A stretch of DNA of 33,306 bases from a virus. How positions within the stretch are numbered: the first letter of the stretch is position 1; each line of letters opens with the position of its first letter. Below are positions 1 through 6,608 of the stretch, one piece after another. Location: positions 1 to 33,306 of IMG/VR virus record IMGVR_UViG_3300043775_000772, one strand, 5' to 3'. A program made the translations under genes and the position numbers. A model generated the notes under the pieces. It made no database searches. It was not told the origin of the DNA and was given only the letters and a program-made list of their open reading frames with translations.

Positions 1-127
1 GTCACACGTTGCATTTTTCAATAAAGCATCCGTGCTTAATTTATGCATTGTAGTCTTATAAGCAATGTTTGGAATGATAGTCATACCTCCATTTGCCAAT
101 GTGTTACCGCTTAATAAAGCAGCTTTT
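1..127. repeat. Direct terminal repeat, left copy (circular-assembly overlap)
   Basis: The first 127 bases are identical to bases 33180-33306. They lie inside the major capsid gene, and joining the two ends restores one uninterrupted reading frame. A length of exactly 127 is the usual overlap left by an assembler working with k-mer 127 on a circular molecule. The simplest reading is a closed circular or circularly permuted genome of 33,179 bp, not a biological terminal repeat. Confidence 0.95.
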
Positions 128-186
128 ACCCATAGCTTAGAATCCTGTCCAGCATATGAAGTTGAAATGTTAACTGTTGTAGCCAT
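1..186 (-). CDS. Major capsid protein, N-terminal part (continues at the right end)
   Basis: This is the 5' part of the major capsid gene. The ATG at 186 starts MATTVNISTSYAGQD, and the frame runs to base 1, then continues at base 33179 and ends at 32406 once the 127-base overlap is collapsed. The full protein is 319 residues. Eleven bases separate it from the scaffold-like gene upstream, with an A-rich leader instead of a Shine-Dalgarno sequence, as is usual in Bacteroidota. If the window is read as linear, only a false internal TTG start at 33278 is available, which drops the first 29 residues. See the entry at 32406 for the function. Confidence 0.85.
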   Translation of the reverse strand, partial: MATTVNISTSYAGQDSKLWVKAALLSGNTLANGGMTIIPNIAYKTTMHKLSTDALLKNATCD

Positions 187-197
187 TTTTTATTTGT

Positions 198-779
198 TTA
201 TTTGTTGTTATATACTTCTTCTAAAATTCTATCTCTTAACGATTTTGGCGTATTAATCGCTAAATCTACTCTCTCCATTGGTTGTACGTTCTCAGGGTTG
301 AATTGAATCGGTTTAGGCTCAGCGCTAAATTCGATAACGTCCGTTGGTTGTTCTTCAACTACTTCTGGAGTCATTGACGCTAACTTAGTTTCAAGCTCTG
401 CAATCTTTGCCTCCATTTCTGCGAAGTGTTGCTCCGTGATTTGTACAACTTTCTTTGGTTGTTTCACTTCAACTTCTGGAGTCACATCCGCTTCAACAGG
501 CATCTCTTCCTCTTCTGATTCTGCAGGCATCTCTTCGATAGCAGCAATCATTCCTTTTTCTTCAACTACCAATAGTCTACCGTCTTCAAGTTCGTACTTT
601 CCAACTTCTAAAGGTACGGGCTCACCCTCAGGAACTACAATCATAACACTTGCACCGACCTCAAAAGAATCCGCTTCGATTACCGTGTTGCCGTCTGCTA
701 ATGTTTGCTCTTCCAATTTTACTTCCATTCCAAGGAAAGTTTTAATTGTTTTTAATGCGTCTTTTATTTCTTTATTCAT
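198..779 (-). CDS. Scaffold-like acidic protein upstream of the major capsid gene
   Basis: The protein has 193 residues. Its first part (about 1-80) looks like small beta-rich repeats with many Val, Glu and Gly. A very acidic stretch (about 85-105) includes SEEEEMP. A predicted coiled coil follows (about 115-145, EMEAKIAELETKLASM), and the C-terminus is basic and polar (LRDRILEEVYNNK). An acidic, helical protein directly before the major capsid gene is the usual place and character of a phage scaffolding protein, so a role in procapsid assembly is inferred from position and composition. No sequence motif proves it. It could also be a head decoration protein. The ATG at 779 is the only sensible start. 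Confidence 0.6.
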   Translation of the reverse strand: MNKEIKDALKTIKTFLGMEVKLEEQTLADGNTVIEADSFEVGASVMIVVPEGEPVPLEVGKYELEDGRLLVVEEKGMIAAIEEMPAESEEEEMPVEADVTPEVEVKQPKKVVQITEQHFAEMEAKIAELETKLASMTPEVVEEQPTDVIEFSAEPKPIQFNPENVQPMERVDLAINTPKSLRDRILEEVYNNK

Positions 780-801
780 ATTTGTTTGGTTTATTTATTA
801 T

Positions 802-1173
802 TTATTGAAATGTAGATGGTGCTTTAAAAGTGTCGATAGTGTCGATTATCTCGTTGCCCGTATCTATGTTGTTTTTTAACGCCGTATATCCTTTTACATC
901 GCTCGGTTTTAATCCTAATTCAGCAGAAACTTTAACTACTTGATTTAGTAAACTTGTAATGTTTTTTGTAGTGTCTAAATATGATTTTCTTGCATCAATC
1001 ATTTTTTTGAAAGGCTTATCAGCATTGGTTAAATAATTTTGATAATCTTTCCATGATTCATCTGCTTTTTTTATAGACGGTAATATTTTTTTTAAAGCAT
1101 CATCAATGTCAGATATAACACTAAGATTAACATCAATAGTATTGTCTATTTTTCTTACAATTTTTACTTTCAT
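802..1173 (-). CDS. Hypothetical helical protein in the head region
   Basis: The protein has 123 residues, is charged and almost entirely helical by eye, with heptad-like spacing in about 20-85 (ISDIDDALKKILPSIKKADE). No signal peptide, membrane segment or catalytic motif is visible. It lies between a small cysteine-rich protein and the scaffold-like gene, and so is probably transcribed with the head genes. A structural or assembly accessory role is possible but not shown. I do not recognise the family. Confidence 0.7.
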   Translation of the reverse strand: MKVKIVRKIDNTIDVNLSVISDIDDALKKILPSIKKADESWKDYQNYLTNADKPFKKMIDARKSYLDTTKNITSLLNQVVKVSAELGLKPSDVKGYTALKNNIDTGNEIIDTIDTFKAPSTFQ

Positions 1174-1188
1174 AACTATATAACTTTG

Positions 1189-1350
1189 TTAACCTCTTTC
1201 TGTTGTAATTTGCCTTACTTCAATAGTATGGTTTACGTTACTTACTACTTGTTGTTCTGTGCTTCCAACACCTTGTGATTTCCCATCACAACATTCTTTT
1301 GAATACGTGCCATCTTTACATTGGCAACCTTTTTTTCCTCCTTTTCTCAT
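1189..1350 (-). CDS. Small cysteine-rich protein
   Basis: The 53-residue frame starts with an ATG that overlaps the upstream stop codon (ATGA), which supports translation. The N-terminal half is basic and holds C9, C11, C20 and C21 in the pattern CQC-x8-CC (GCQCKDGTYSKECCDGK), followed by a polar tail. Four closely spaced cysteines could form a disulfide knot or bind a metal. From memory, similar short proteins recur in Bacteroidota phages near tail-fibre genes, but the function is unknown to me. Confidence 0.65.
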   Translation of the reverse strand: MRKGGKKGCQCKDGTYSKECCDGKSQGVGSTEQQVVSNVNHTIEVRQITTERG

Positions 1351-1961
1351 AACATTAATATATTACCTATTTCATTTGTAAATTGTTTAAATTCCTTAAA
1401 ATCAATCTCTGTACACTTGTTTTCTTTTACAAAGTCTAAACCAATGTAAGCCACAAAGTTTCCTTTCTTAAAATACGGTGCTATACATATCGATTGAATT
1501 CCTTGTCTTAATAAAGATGCTTTTGTAGTCTGCTCTTTAATGCTATTCACGTCGCAATAGTTCATTCTTTCTAACATGATTTGTTGTAAGAACAAAGGGT
1601 ATAAGCTAACGGGAATATTCTGTAAATTATGCGCTTCCGAGCTAATACCATTGTTGCAAACTTCAAAAGTCATTGATTGATGGTTTCTATGCGTACCATC
1701 GTAGTACTTAATTGTGTTGTGAAATTGAAAGATATAAGCCCTATCAGCATTATATTTTAGCATCAATTCGTTAAGCATTTGCTGAATCAAAACATTGTTG
1801 TTAATGTCTTTTTTCACTTCGTCAACAGTTTCAATTTTTTTAACTACTACTTGAGTAACCAATGACTTGTAATAAAAAAGAATGAAAGCAAGTAGAATTA
1901 TAATTAGCACCGTTATCTTTGTCTTCCTGATTTGCTCTAAAATGTACTTGATTTCATTCAT
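1347..1961 (-). CDS. Membrane-anchored protein with a GAF-like domain
   Basis: The protein has 204 residues. It has a short basic cytoplasm-facing start, then one hydrophobic segment at about 17-33 (VLIIILLAFILFYY), a short coiled linker, and a soluble domain from about 58 to the end. The domain has features of GAF-type sensor folds: ADRAYIFQFHN early and IAPYFKKGNFVAYIGLDFV late, with an alternating strand pattern. It sits between fibre genes and the cysteine-rich gene, overlapping the latter by ATGA. A host-modifying or sensing role at the inner membrane is inference. It could instead be a virion-associated protein. The GAF assignment is from pattern recognition only. Confidence 0.7.
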   Translation of the reverse strand: MNEIKYILEQIRKTKITVLIIILLAFILFYYKSLVTQVVVKKIETVDEVKKDINNNVLIQQMLNELMLKYNADRAYIFQFHNTIKYYDGTHRNHQSMTFEVCNNGISSEAHNLQNIPVSLYPLFLQQIMLERMNYCDVNSIKEQTTKASLLRQGIQSICIAPYFKKGNFVAYIGLDFVKENKCTEIDFKEFKQFTNEIGNILML

Positions 1962-1997
1962 AATTATATAACCTTGATTTAGGAGTGTTGTTGTAAA

Positions 1998-2147
1998 TTA
2001 TATGTAGTCATTAATGATAGTTTCTTGCGCTGTTATTTCTGCTGTTACATCAGCATTCAAAACTTCATTTCCTACTCTGATTATATTTAAGTAGCTACTT
2101 TCTACATACGTGTAAGCTCCCCTTACTTCTGTTATTACCTCTATCAT
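1998..2147 (-). CDS. Small hypothetical protein after the fibre gene
   Basis: The 49-residue frame begins MIEVITEVRGAYTYVES. Its ATG overlaps the stop codon of the upstream fibre gene (ATGA), which suggests coupled translation. The protein is polar with predicted strands first and a helical end (ADVTAEITAQETIIND). Short genes directly after fibre genes sometimes encode fibre chaperones or tip subunits, but nothing in the sequence shows this. Confidence 0.55.
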   Translation of the reverse strand: MIEVITEVRGAYTYVESSYLNIIRVGNEVLNADVTAEITAQETIINDYI

Positions 2148-3175
2148 GATAAACAATTTAAAGTTAATTGACTAATATCAAAGCTACAAGCGTTTGAAGA
2201 CGCTCCCGAAGTTCTAACCGCTTGCATTGTTATCGGTGTAGTATCACTTGGTAAATTAGTTGTGATTGTACCCTCAACTGTCACGTTGTTTTCTAAAGAA
2301 GTAACTTTGTAATATACATTCATAGAATCAAAAGGATTATACATTTCAAACACAAAGAAATCAGTAGCAACTGCACCACTTGTTCTATTTGCAGGAAAGT
2401 TTGATCCTAAGTCTATTTTTGTAGCAGTACCTGACCCATCGTTATGAAATACTTGTAAATTAGTATCAGAAGCATCCGAACCAATACCAATAATATTTAA
2501 CAAACTTTCAACTGTAACAGTAGAAGACAAACCTAAAGAGGCTGTTGTTGCTGTCATACCATAAAATTGACGCGCGCCTGTATTAAATGCTGTATCACTT
2601 ACACCAAAACCAACACAAAATTTCCACCCTGTGCCAACAATATTGAATGCACTTGTTGACCTATAACCACATATACCATTTAATGCTGGCGTTGAAACAC
2701 CTATTTTTAAACGTGTTTTTTTAGTTTGTATAGATGTTGTTGATACCGCCACCGCTGTTGCTGTACCTTGTAGTGTTCCTGTTGCAATATTTTCAGCTAA
2801 TACGGTTGTTGAGTTGTGTTGCGCTCTGTAACCCCTTGCAATTTCTGCACTTCCAACAACCCAATAGTTTTCAGCTAATAATTTAGCATCAATTTGATTT
2901 TCTACTGCCTGAGTAGTTGGGTATTTAGTATTATTAATTACACTAAAATTTGTCGCTTTATTTGCTAATACTTCAAAATCTGCAACATCATAAATAATCT
3001 CTTCTATACCACTTGCTGTACGTGTGTATATCTTACCATTTACAGTGTTCATATAGAACTCACCCATGTAAATATCTGTAGCCAACCACGTACCATCCCT
3101 ATGGTCTGAACTACTTGGTACGGTTGCAATACCACTTCCTTTTTTTATTATAATTCTCTTTGTTATATCACTCAT
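2144..3175 (-). CDS. Putative tail fibre or receptor-binding protein
   Basis: The protein has 343 residues. The first 60 residues resemble the short strand-rich modules at the base of phage fibres (GTWLATDIYMGEFYMNT, GKIYTRTASG). A short helical segment (about 75-110) could be a trimer stem. From about 115 to the end the protein is rich in Thr, Ser, Asn and Gly with alternating strands, as in lectin-like or jelly-roll receptor-binding domains, and it has few charged residues. It overlaps the small upstream gene by ATGA. The target receptor cannot be told from the sequence. Its place between other fibre-like genes supports an adhesion role. Confidence 0.6.
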   Translation of the reverse strand: MSDITKRIIIKKGSGIATVPSSSDHRDGTWLATDIYMGEFYMNTVNGKIYTRTASGIEEIIYDVADFEVLANKATNFSVINNTKYPTTQAVENQIDAKLLAENYWVVGSAEIARGYRAQHNSTTVLAENIATGTLQGTATAVAVSTTSIQTKKTRLKIGVSTPALNGICGYRSTSAFNIVGTGWKFCVGFGVSDTAFNTGARQFYGMTATTASLGLSSTVTVESLLNIIGIGSDASDTNLQVFHNDGSGTATKIDLGSNFPANRTSGAVATDFFVFEMYNPFDSMNVYYKVTSLENNVTVEGTITTNLPSDTTPITMQAVRTSGASSNACSFDISQLTLNCLS

Positions 3176-3429
3176 AAATTGTATATGTCTGAATTAATAC
3201 TCGTACCAACACCGCCTATAACCTTGTATACGTCCTCATCTGTACCCGTGCCACCAAATAGAATCCCATTATCTTCATCTCCTAAATAGGTTTTAAACCA
3301 TGTCATAGCGACCCTGTTAGGTATTTCACTATCGATAGGCTGTAAAAATAAAGAGTCACTATCGCTAACGGTAGTGACTGCTCTAAATCTTATGAATGAA
3401 GGAGTTATTTTGTTGTTAAACTCAGTCAT
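3172..3429 (-). CDS. Small hypothetical protein between fibre genes
   Basis: The protein has 85 residues (start MTEFNNKITPSFIRF), with predicted strands and many Asp, Gly and Thr. No motif is recognised. It overlaps the next gene by ATGA and lies one base after the upstream fibre-like gene. A short fibre subunit, fibre adaptor or chaperone is the natural guess from context alone. Confidence 0.6.
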   Translation of the reverse strand: MTEFNNKITPSFIRFRAVTTVSDSDSLFLQPIDSEIPNRVAMTWFKTYLGDEDNGILFGGTGTDEDVYKVIGGVGTSINSDIYNL

Positions 3430-3430
3430 T

Positions 3431-4150
3431 TTATAATGCTAAATTACCGAATACATAAGCCTCCGTAGCAGAAATAAATAGAATCGTAGCACTCGAATAC
3501 TGAGTATTGATTTTCAATTTACCACCATCACTTCTTAACGTTACACCCGAACCAGCTGCTATTGTTGTTTGCCCAGCTCCGTATTGTGTTACTAATACCT
3601 GTTGACCCGCTGTAAAAATGTTTTGAGGTACCGTTAAAGTGTTAGCCGTTGCCTTATTCATTTCAACAACCTGCCCGTTATCAGCTGCTACTAATGTGTA
3701 AGAATCCGTTTTGCGTGATAATGTTAGGTCGATAACCTTTTGCACCGTGTAAGTTGCCCACGCAGAACCATTCCATCTATAAGTAGTATTTGAGCTTGTA
3801 TTTACCACCAAAGCTCCTACTGTTGCGGTTGCGTTTGCTATAACATACGTCCAAACAAAACCATTCCATTCAGCAACTCCTGAAGCTAAAACTAAATAAC
3901 GGTCACCTACAGCAGCACCGCCGCCATCAGCAGGCAATAATGTTTGCACCCCTAAAACAGTTAAGGCATAGTCAGTAGCTAATCCGACCTCTTTAATCGA
4001 GCCGTCAACATGATACTTTAACTTACCGTTGTAGTAGTGTATCGTTCCGTTTTCTTTTACTATTCCGCTCTCAGATGTGATAACATCAGGTTGCACCCTC
4101 CAGGTTGCGTTATTAATAGTTTGCGTAGTGTCAATTTGTGTTACTGGCAT
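3431..4150 (-). CDS. Putative tail fibre or spike protein
   Basis: The protein has 239 residues. Residues 20-60 form an N-terminal module (TIHYYNGKLKYHVDGSIKEV). Two repeats of the type seen in phage fibre proteins follow (GDRYLVLASGVAEWNGFVW and TYRWNGSAWATY), where a Trp-Asn-Gly turn marks a beta hairpin. The last part (about 150-239, GQVVEMNKATANTLTVP to AYVFGNLAL) resembles the trimeric beta-rich tip domains found at fibre ends. It directly follows the prohead protease gene, which is an odd place for a fibre. Role in host attachment is inferred from these modules. Confidence 0.65.
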   Translation of the reverse strand: MPVTQIDTTQTINNATWRVQPDVITSESGIVKENGTIHYYNGKLKYHVDGSIKEVGLATDYALTVLGVQTLLPADGGGAAVGDRYLVLASGVAEWNGFVWTYVIANATATVGALVVNTSSNTTYRWNGSAWATYTVQKVIDLTLSRKTDSYTLVAADNGQVVEMNKATANTLTVPQNIFTAGQQVLVTQYGAGQTTIAAGSGVTLRSDGGKLKINTQYSSATILFISATEAYVFGNLAL

Positions 4151-4152
4151 AA

Positions 4153-4719
4153 TTATATTGATTTTAAAAGTTCCTTAATTTCGTTTATTATATCTTCATG
4201 GCTTTCTGCTTCCAATTGGTCTAACCCATCAAACTTCCCCTCGATACTAAACCCTTTGAATTTACCGTCTTTGATTTGTTGCCACACCTCTTCATTATAA
4301 ACTTTCATTTTAACAACCCAACTACCTTTAATAGCATTAAGTTTGTAAAGATTAGACTTGTCGTATTTCTCATCTTCAACAATCCAACTTTCGATTAAAC
4401 TAACACCATCAACATTATGATCATGATCAACTGTTACGTTGTTATTGTAATTCTTTTTTAAGTAAAGTTCTTGGACCTTAGCGATTGTTTCCTCGCTAAA
4501 TGAAATTGTAAACTCCTTATCTTTGATACGTCTTAATATCTGTTTATGTGGCACCAATGCAAGGCCCACAACTTCACGTTTTTCATCGTTGGTAACTTGC
4601 AACTCAACATCCAATGTGCTTAGAAAAATAAAATCTTCCTCTATAGCGGGCTTATCTACTAACGAAATAGCAAATACCCCTTGGTCATCGTCTTTAATTG
4701 TTAGCTCTATATTCTGCAT
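4153..4719 (-). CDS. Prohead protease, XkdF family
   Basis: The protein has 188 residues and matches by eye the XkdF-type putative serine protease of phage heads. It shows the N-terminal VDKPAI segment, VVGLALVPHKQILR, the FSEETIAKVQELYLKK helix, an HDHN segment (VTVDHDHNVDGVSLIESWIVE), GSWVVKMKVYNEEVWQQIK, and FKGFSIEGKF near the end. In this family the His and Ser in the last two regions are the likely catalytic pair. It would cleave scaffold and capsid N-termini during head maturation. Here it lies after the tape-measure gene and about 4 kb before scaffold and capsid, rather than next to the portal. The family call is firm; the cleavage targets are inferred. Confidence 0.75.
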   Translation of the reverse strand: MQNIELTIKDDDQGVFAISLVDKPAIEEDFIFLSTLDVELQVTNDEKREVVGLALVPHKQILRRIKDKEFTISFSEETIAKVQELYLKKNYNNNVTVDHDHNVDGVSLIESWIVEDEKYDKSNLYKLNAIKGSWVVKMKVYNEEVWQQIKDGKFKGFSIEGKFDGLDQLEAESHEDIINEIKELLKSI

Positions 4720-4740
4720 ACTTTTATAACTTAGAATTGA

Positions 4741-6453
4741 TTAAAATGTTGCATTTCTTACTCTATTACGGTCTAAAGCTTGAGCTGTCGATACTTCACC
4801 ACTCACTACATAGGCTTTAATCGGTTGTTGTTGTAATGCTCCTAACTGCATTTGTGGTTGTGCTTGGATAATGTCAAAACTTGGTGTACGTGGTGCTGTT
4901 GGTGTACTTGTTGCCGTGTCTCCACCTCCTCCACCTTGAAATTGAGTCGCTGCAATTCTTGCGATGTTTATACCTCCAGTTGTCGCTGCAATTCCTGCTT
5001 CAACAAATTGCATACCTGTTGCTAATTTTAACGGGTTTCCTCCCGCTGTTAATGCTCCCGTTACGGCTTGCGCTGTATTCATAATTGCAAGTCCTAAATT
5101 AGCAGCTTTGTTTAATTGAAAAGCTTTTCGTTGGTCTGCTTCGTTACCGTCTGCAAATAAACTTGATAGGTCTGACAATATACCAAAGGCTTGTTGCCCC
5201 ATTTGTATTTTTTTATTTTTAACCTCTTCCGCTAATTGCTTTTCACGTTCCGCATTTTCCTTATCTAACTTTGCTTTCTCTTGGCTTGTTTTATAGTCTT
5301 CCCTCAGTTGCTTATCTCCTTTCTCTCGTGCCTCTTTTGCAGGGTCACCTAATGACAAAGGTTTTAACCTCATCTTTTCAGAGTCTTCTAAGTCTTGTGC
5401 TTGCTTCTTTGCGAATTCGTCTTTTTTCTTTTGTAATTCTTGCGCTCGTTTTTCTGCTAACTCTTTAGCTTTGGCAATACGTGCCTCTCTGTCTTGCTCT
5501 GCTTTTTCCCTTATTGCTGTTTTGCTTTCTTCAATCTCTATTAACTTCGCTTTGTATTCCGCACTTCCTTTTTCTAATAGTGATAATTCTTTACGTTGCA
5601 ATTCAAGTTGTGCGCTTAATACGTTTTTACCCTTGGCTTTCATCAAGTCAATTTCAAACTTCTGATTATCGATTGATTGCTTTGTTTTTAGCTCTTTATC
5701 TTTCTTATCATACCCTTGATTGTAGGCAGTAGCCATATTTTCACCTAACTTTTTTGCGTTGTTGTAAGCTTTTGAAAAGTCACCGCTAAATATATTACCT
5801 AATACCTGTCCAATAGTCTTAAATCCAGCTACAACACTATTAATTGTACCACTTGCAACCTGTGAAAAGTTCTTAAAAAAGTCGGTTACTTTCGAGAATC
5901 CCGGGAATGTATCTGTAATTGCTTTGCTAAACTCCTTCCAATTAGCTATAATACTGCCTAAAATAACGGCTAAAGCTCCTATCCCTGTTGAAATTAATGC
6001 AGCTCTTAACGACCCAAAGGCTTTAACAACTTGGTCTTTTATTACCGAACCTAATTGAATAAATGAATCCTTTGCGCCTCCTAAAGCTTGCAAGCCCTCA
6101 GCTAAAGCCATGGCGCTCTGAACTTTCAAAAGTTGCTCTTCTACCTTCTTACTTTCAACACCAACCAAGCCCAAAGCACCCTGATAAGCAGCGAACCCAC
6201 TCGCAACACCTCCCAACGATGAGGATAAAGCTTTGAATTTCGCATCAGGGTTAAACGCATCCGTTAAGGCTTTCGCATCTTCAATTTGGTCTTTTAGTTC
6301 CGCTGCTCTTTTCGCTGCATTAGCTGCCTCTTTAGATGTTACACCAAACTGCTCCGATAACTTTGCAACTTCCGCTTGTGCCTCTCGTAATTGTGATTTA
6401 AGCGAACCTAAATTGTTCTTTACCTCTAATTCAATTATTTTCTTTTCTGCCAT
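4741..6453 (-). CDS. Tail tape measure protein
   Basis: The protein has 570 residues. It begins with a coiled coil (about 5-60, SLKSQLREAQAEVAKLSEQF), then Ala/Gly-rich helices with a strongly hydrophobic stretch at about 150-171 (ISTGIGALAVILGSIIAN). A long Lys/Glu-rich coiled coil follows (about 250-410) and then a second hydrophobic Ala/Gly-rich region with an unstructured Gln/Pro tail. This layout is typical of tape measure proteins, which set tail length and pass into the host membrane. At roughly 1.5 angstrom per residue it would give a tail of about 85 nm, if most of it is extended. It lies after the large tail proteins rather than before them, which is unusual. Confidence 0.8.
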   Translation of the reverse strand: MAEKKIIELEVKNNLGSLKSQLREAQAEVAKLSEQFGVTSKEAANAAKRAAELKDQIEDAKALTDAFNPDAKFKALSSSLGGVASGFAAYQGALGLVGVESKKVEEQLLKVQSAMALAEGLQALGGAKDSFIQLGSVIKDQVVKAFGSLRAALISTGIGALAVILGSIIANWKEFSKAITDTFPGFSKVTDFFKNFSQVASGTINSVVAGFKTIGQVLGNIFSGDFSKAYNNAKKLGENMATAYNQGYDKKDKELKTKQSIDNQKFEIDLMKAKGKNVLSAQLELQRKELSLLEKGSAEYKAKLIEIEESKTAIREKAEQDREARIAKAKELAEKRAQELQKKKDEFAKKQAQDLEDSEKMRLKPLSLGDPAKEAREKGDKQLREDYKTSQEKAKLDKENAEREKQLAEEVKNKKIQMGQQAFGILSDLSSLFADGNEADQRKAFQLNKAANLGLAIMNTAQAVTGALTAGGNPLKLATGMQFVEAGIAATTGGINIARIAATQFQGGGGGDTATSTPTAPRTPSFDIIQAQPQMQLGALQQQPIKAYVVSGEVSTAQALDRNRVRNATF

Positions 6454-6608
6454 GTTGTAGCTTGTTTTAAGTATAACTCACGTTTGGCCTGTTTGTAGCT
6501 TTCACGCACCGAATTAGTAAGTTTATATTTGCCTTTTGCGATGTCTATAATTTCGCTTTGACCGTAGAAATCGTTAGACTTCAATAGTTGAATAATTGTG
6601 TTAAGCAT
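6435..6608 (-). CDS. Small hypothetical protein overlapping tail genes
   Basis: The 57-residue frame fills the gap between the 741-residue tail protein and the tape measure. Its ATG overlaps the upstream gene by 8 bases and its end overlaps the tape measure start by 19 bases in another frame. It begins MLNTIIQLLKSNDFYGQSE, is basic and helical, and ends in WQKRK. The tight fit supports a real gene. No family is recognised; a tail assembly accessory is possible. Confidence 0.65.
   Translation of the reverse strand: MLNTIIQLLKSNDFYGQSEIIDIAKGKYKLTNSVRESYKQAKRELYLKQATTWQKRK

Noticed and set aside
1-127. True direct terminal repeats as packaging ends
   Set aside because: They fall inside the capsid gene and have exactly the common assembler overlap length.
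436-879. Open frame of 147 codons on the plus strand
   Set aside because: It lies opposite the scaffold-like gene, is Ser/Thr-rich as expected from the antisense of an acidic protein, and no other plus-strand gene is supported.
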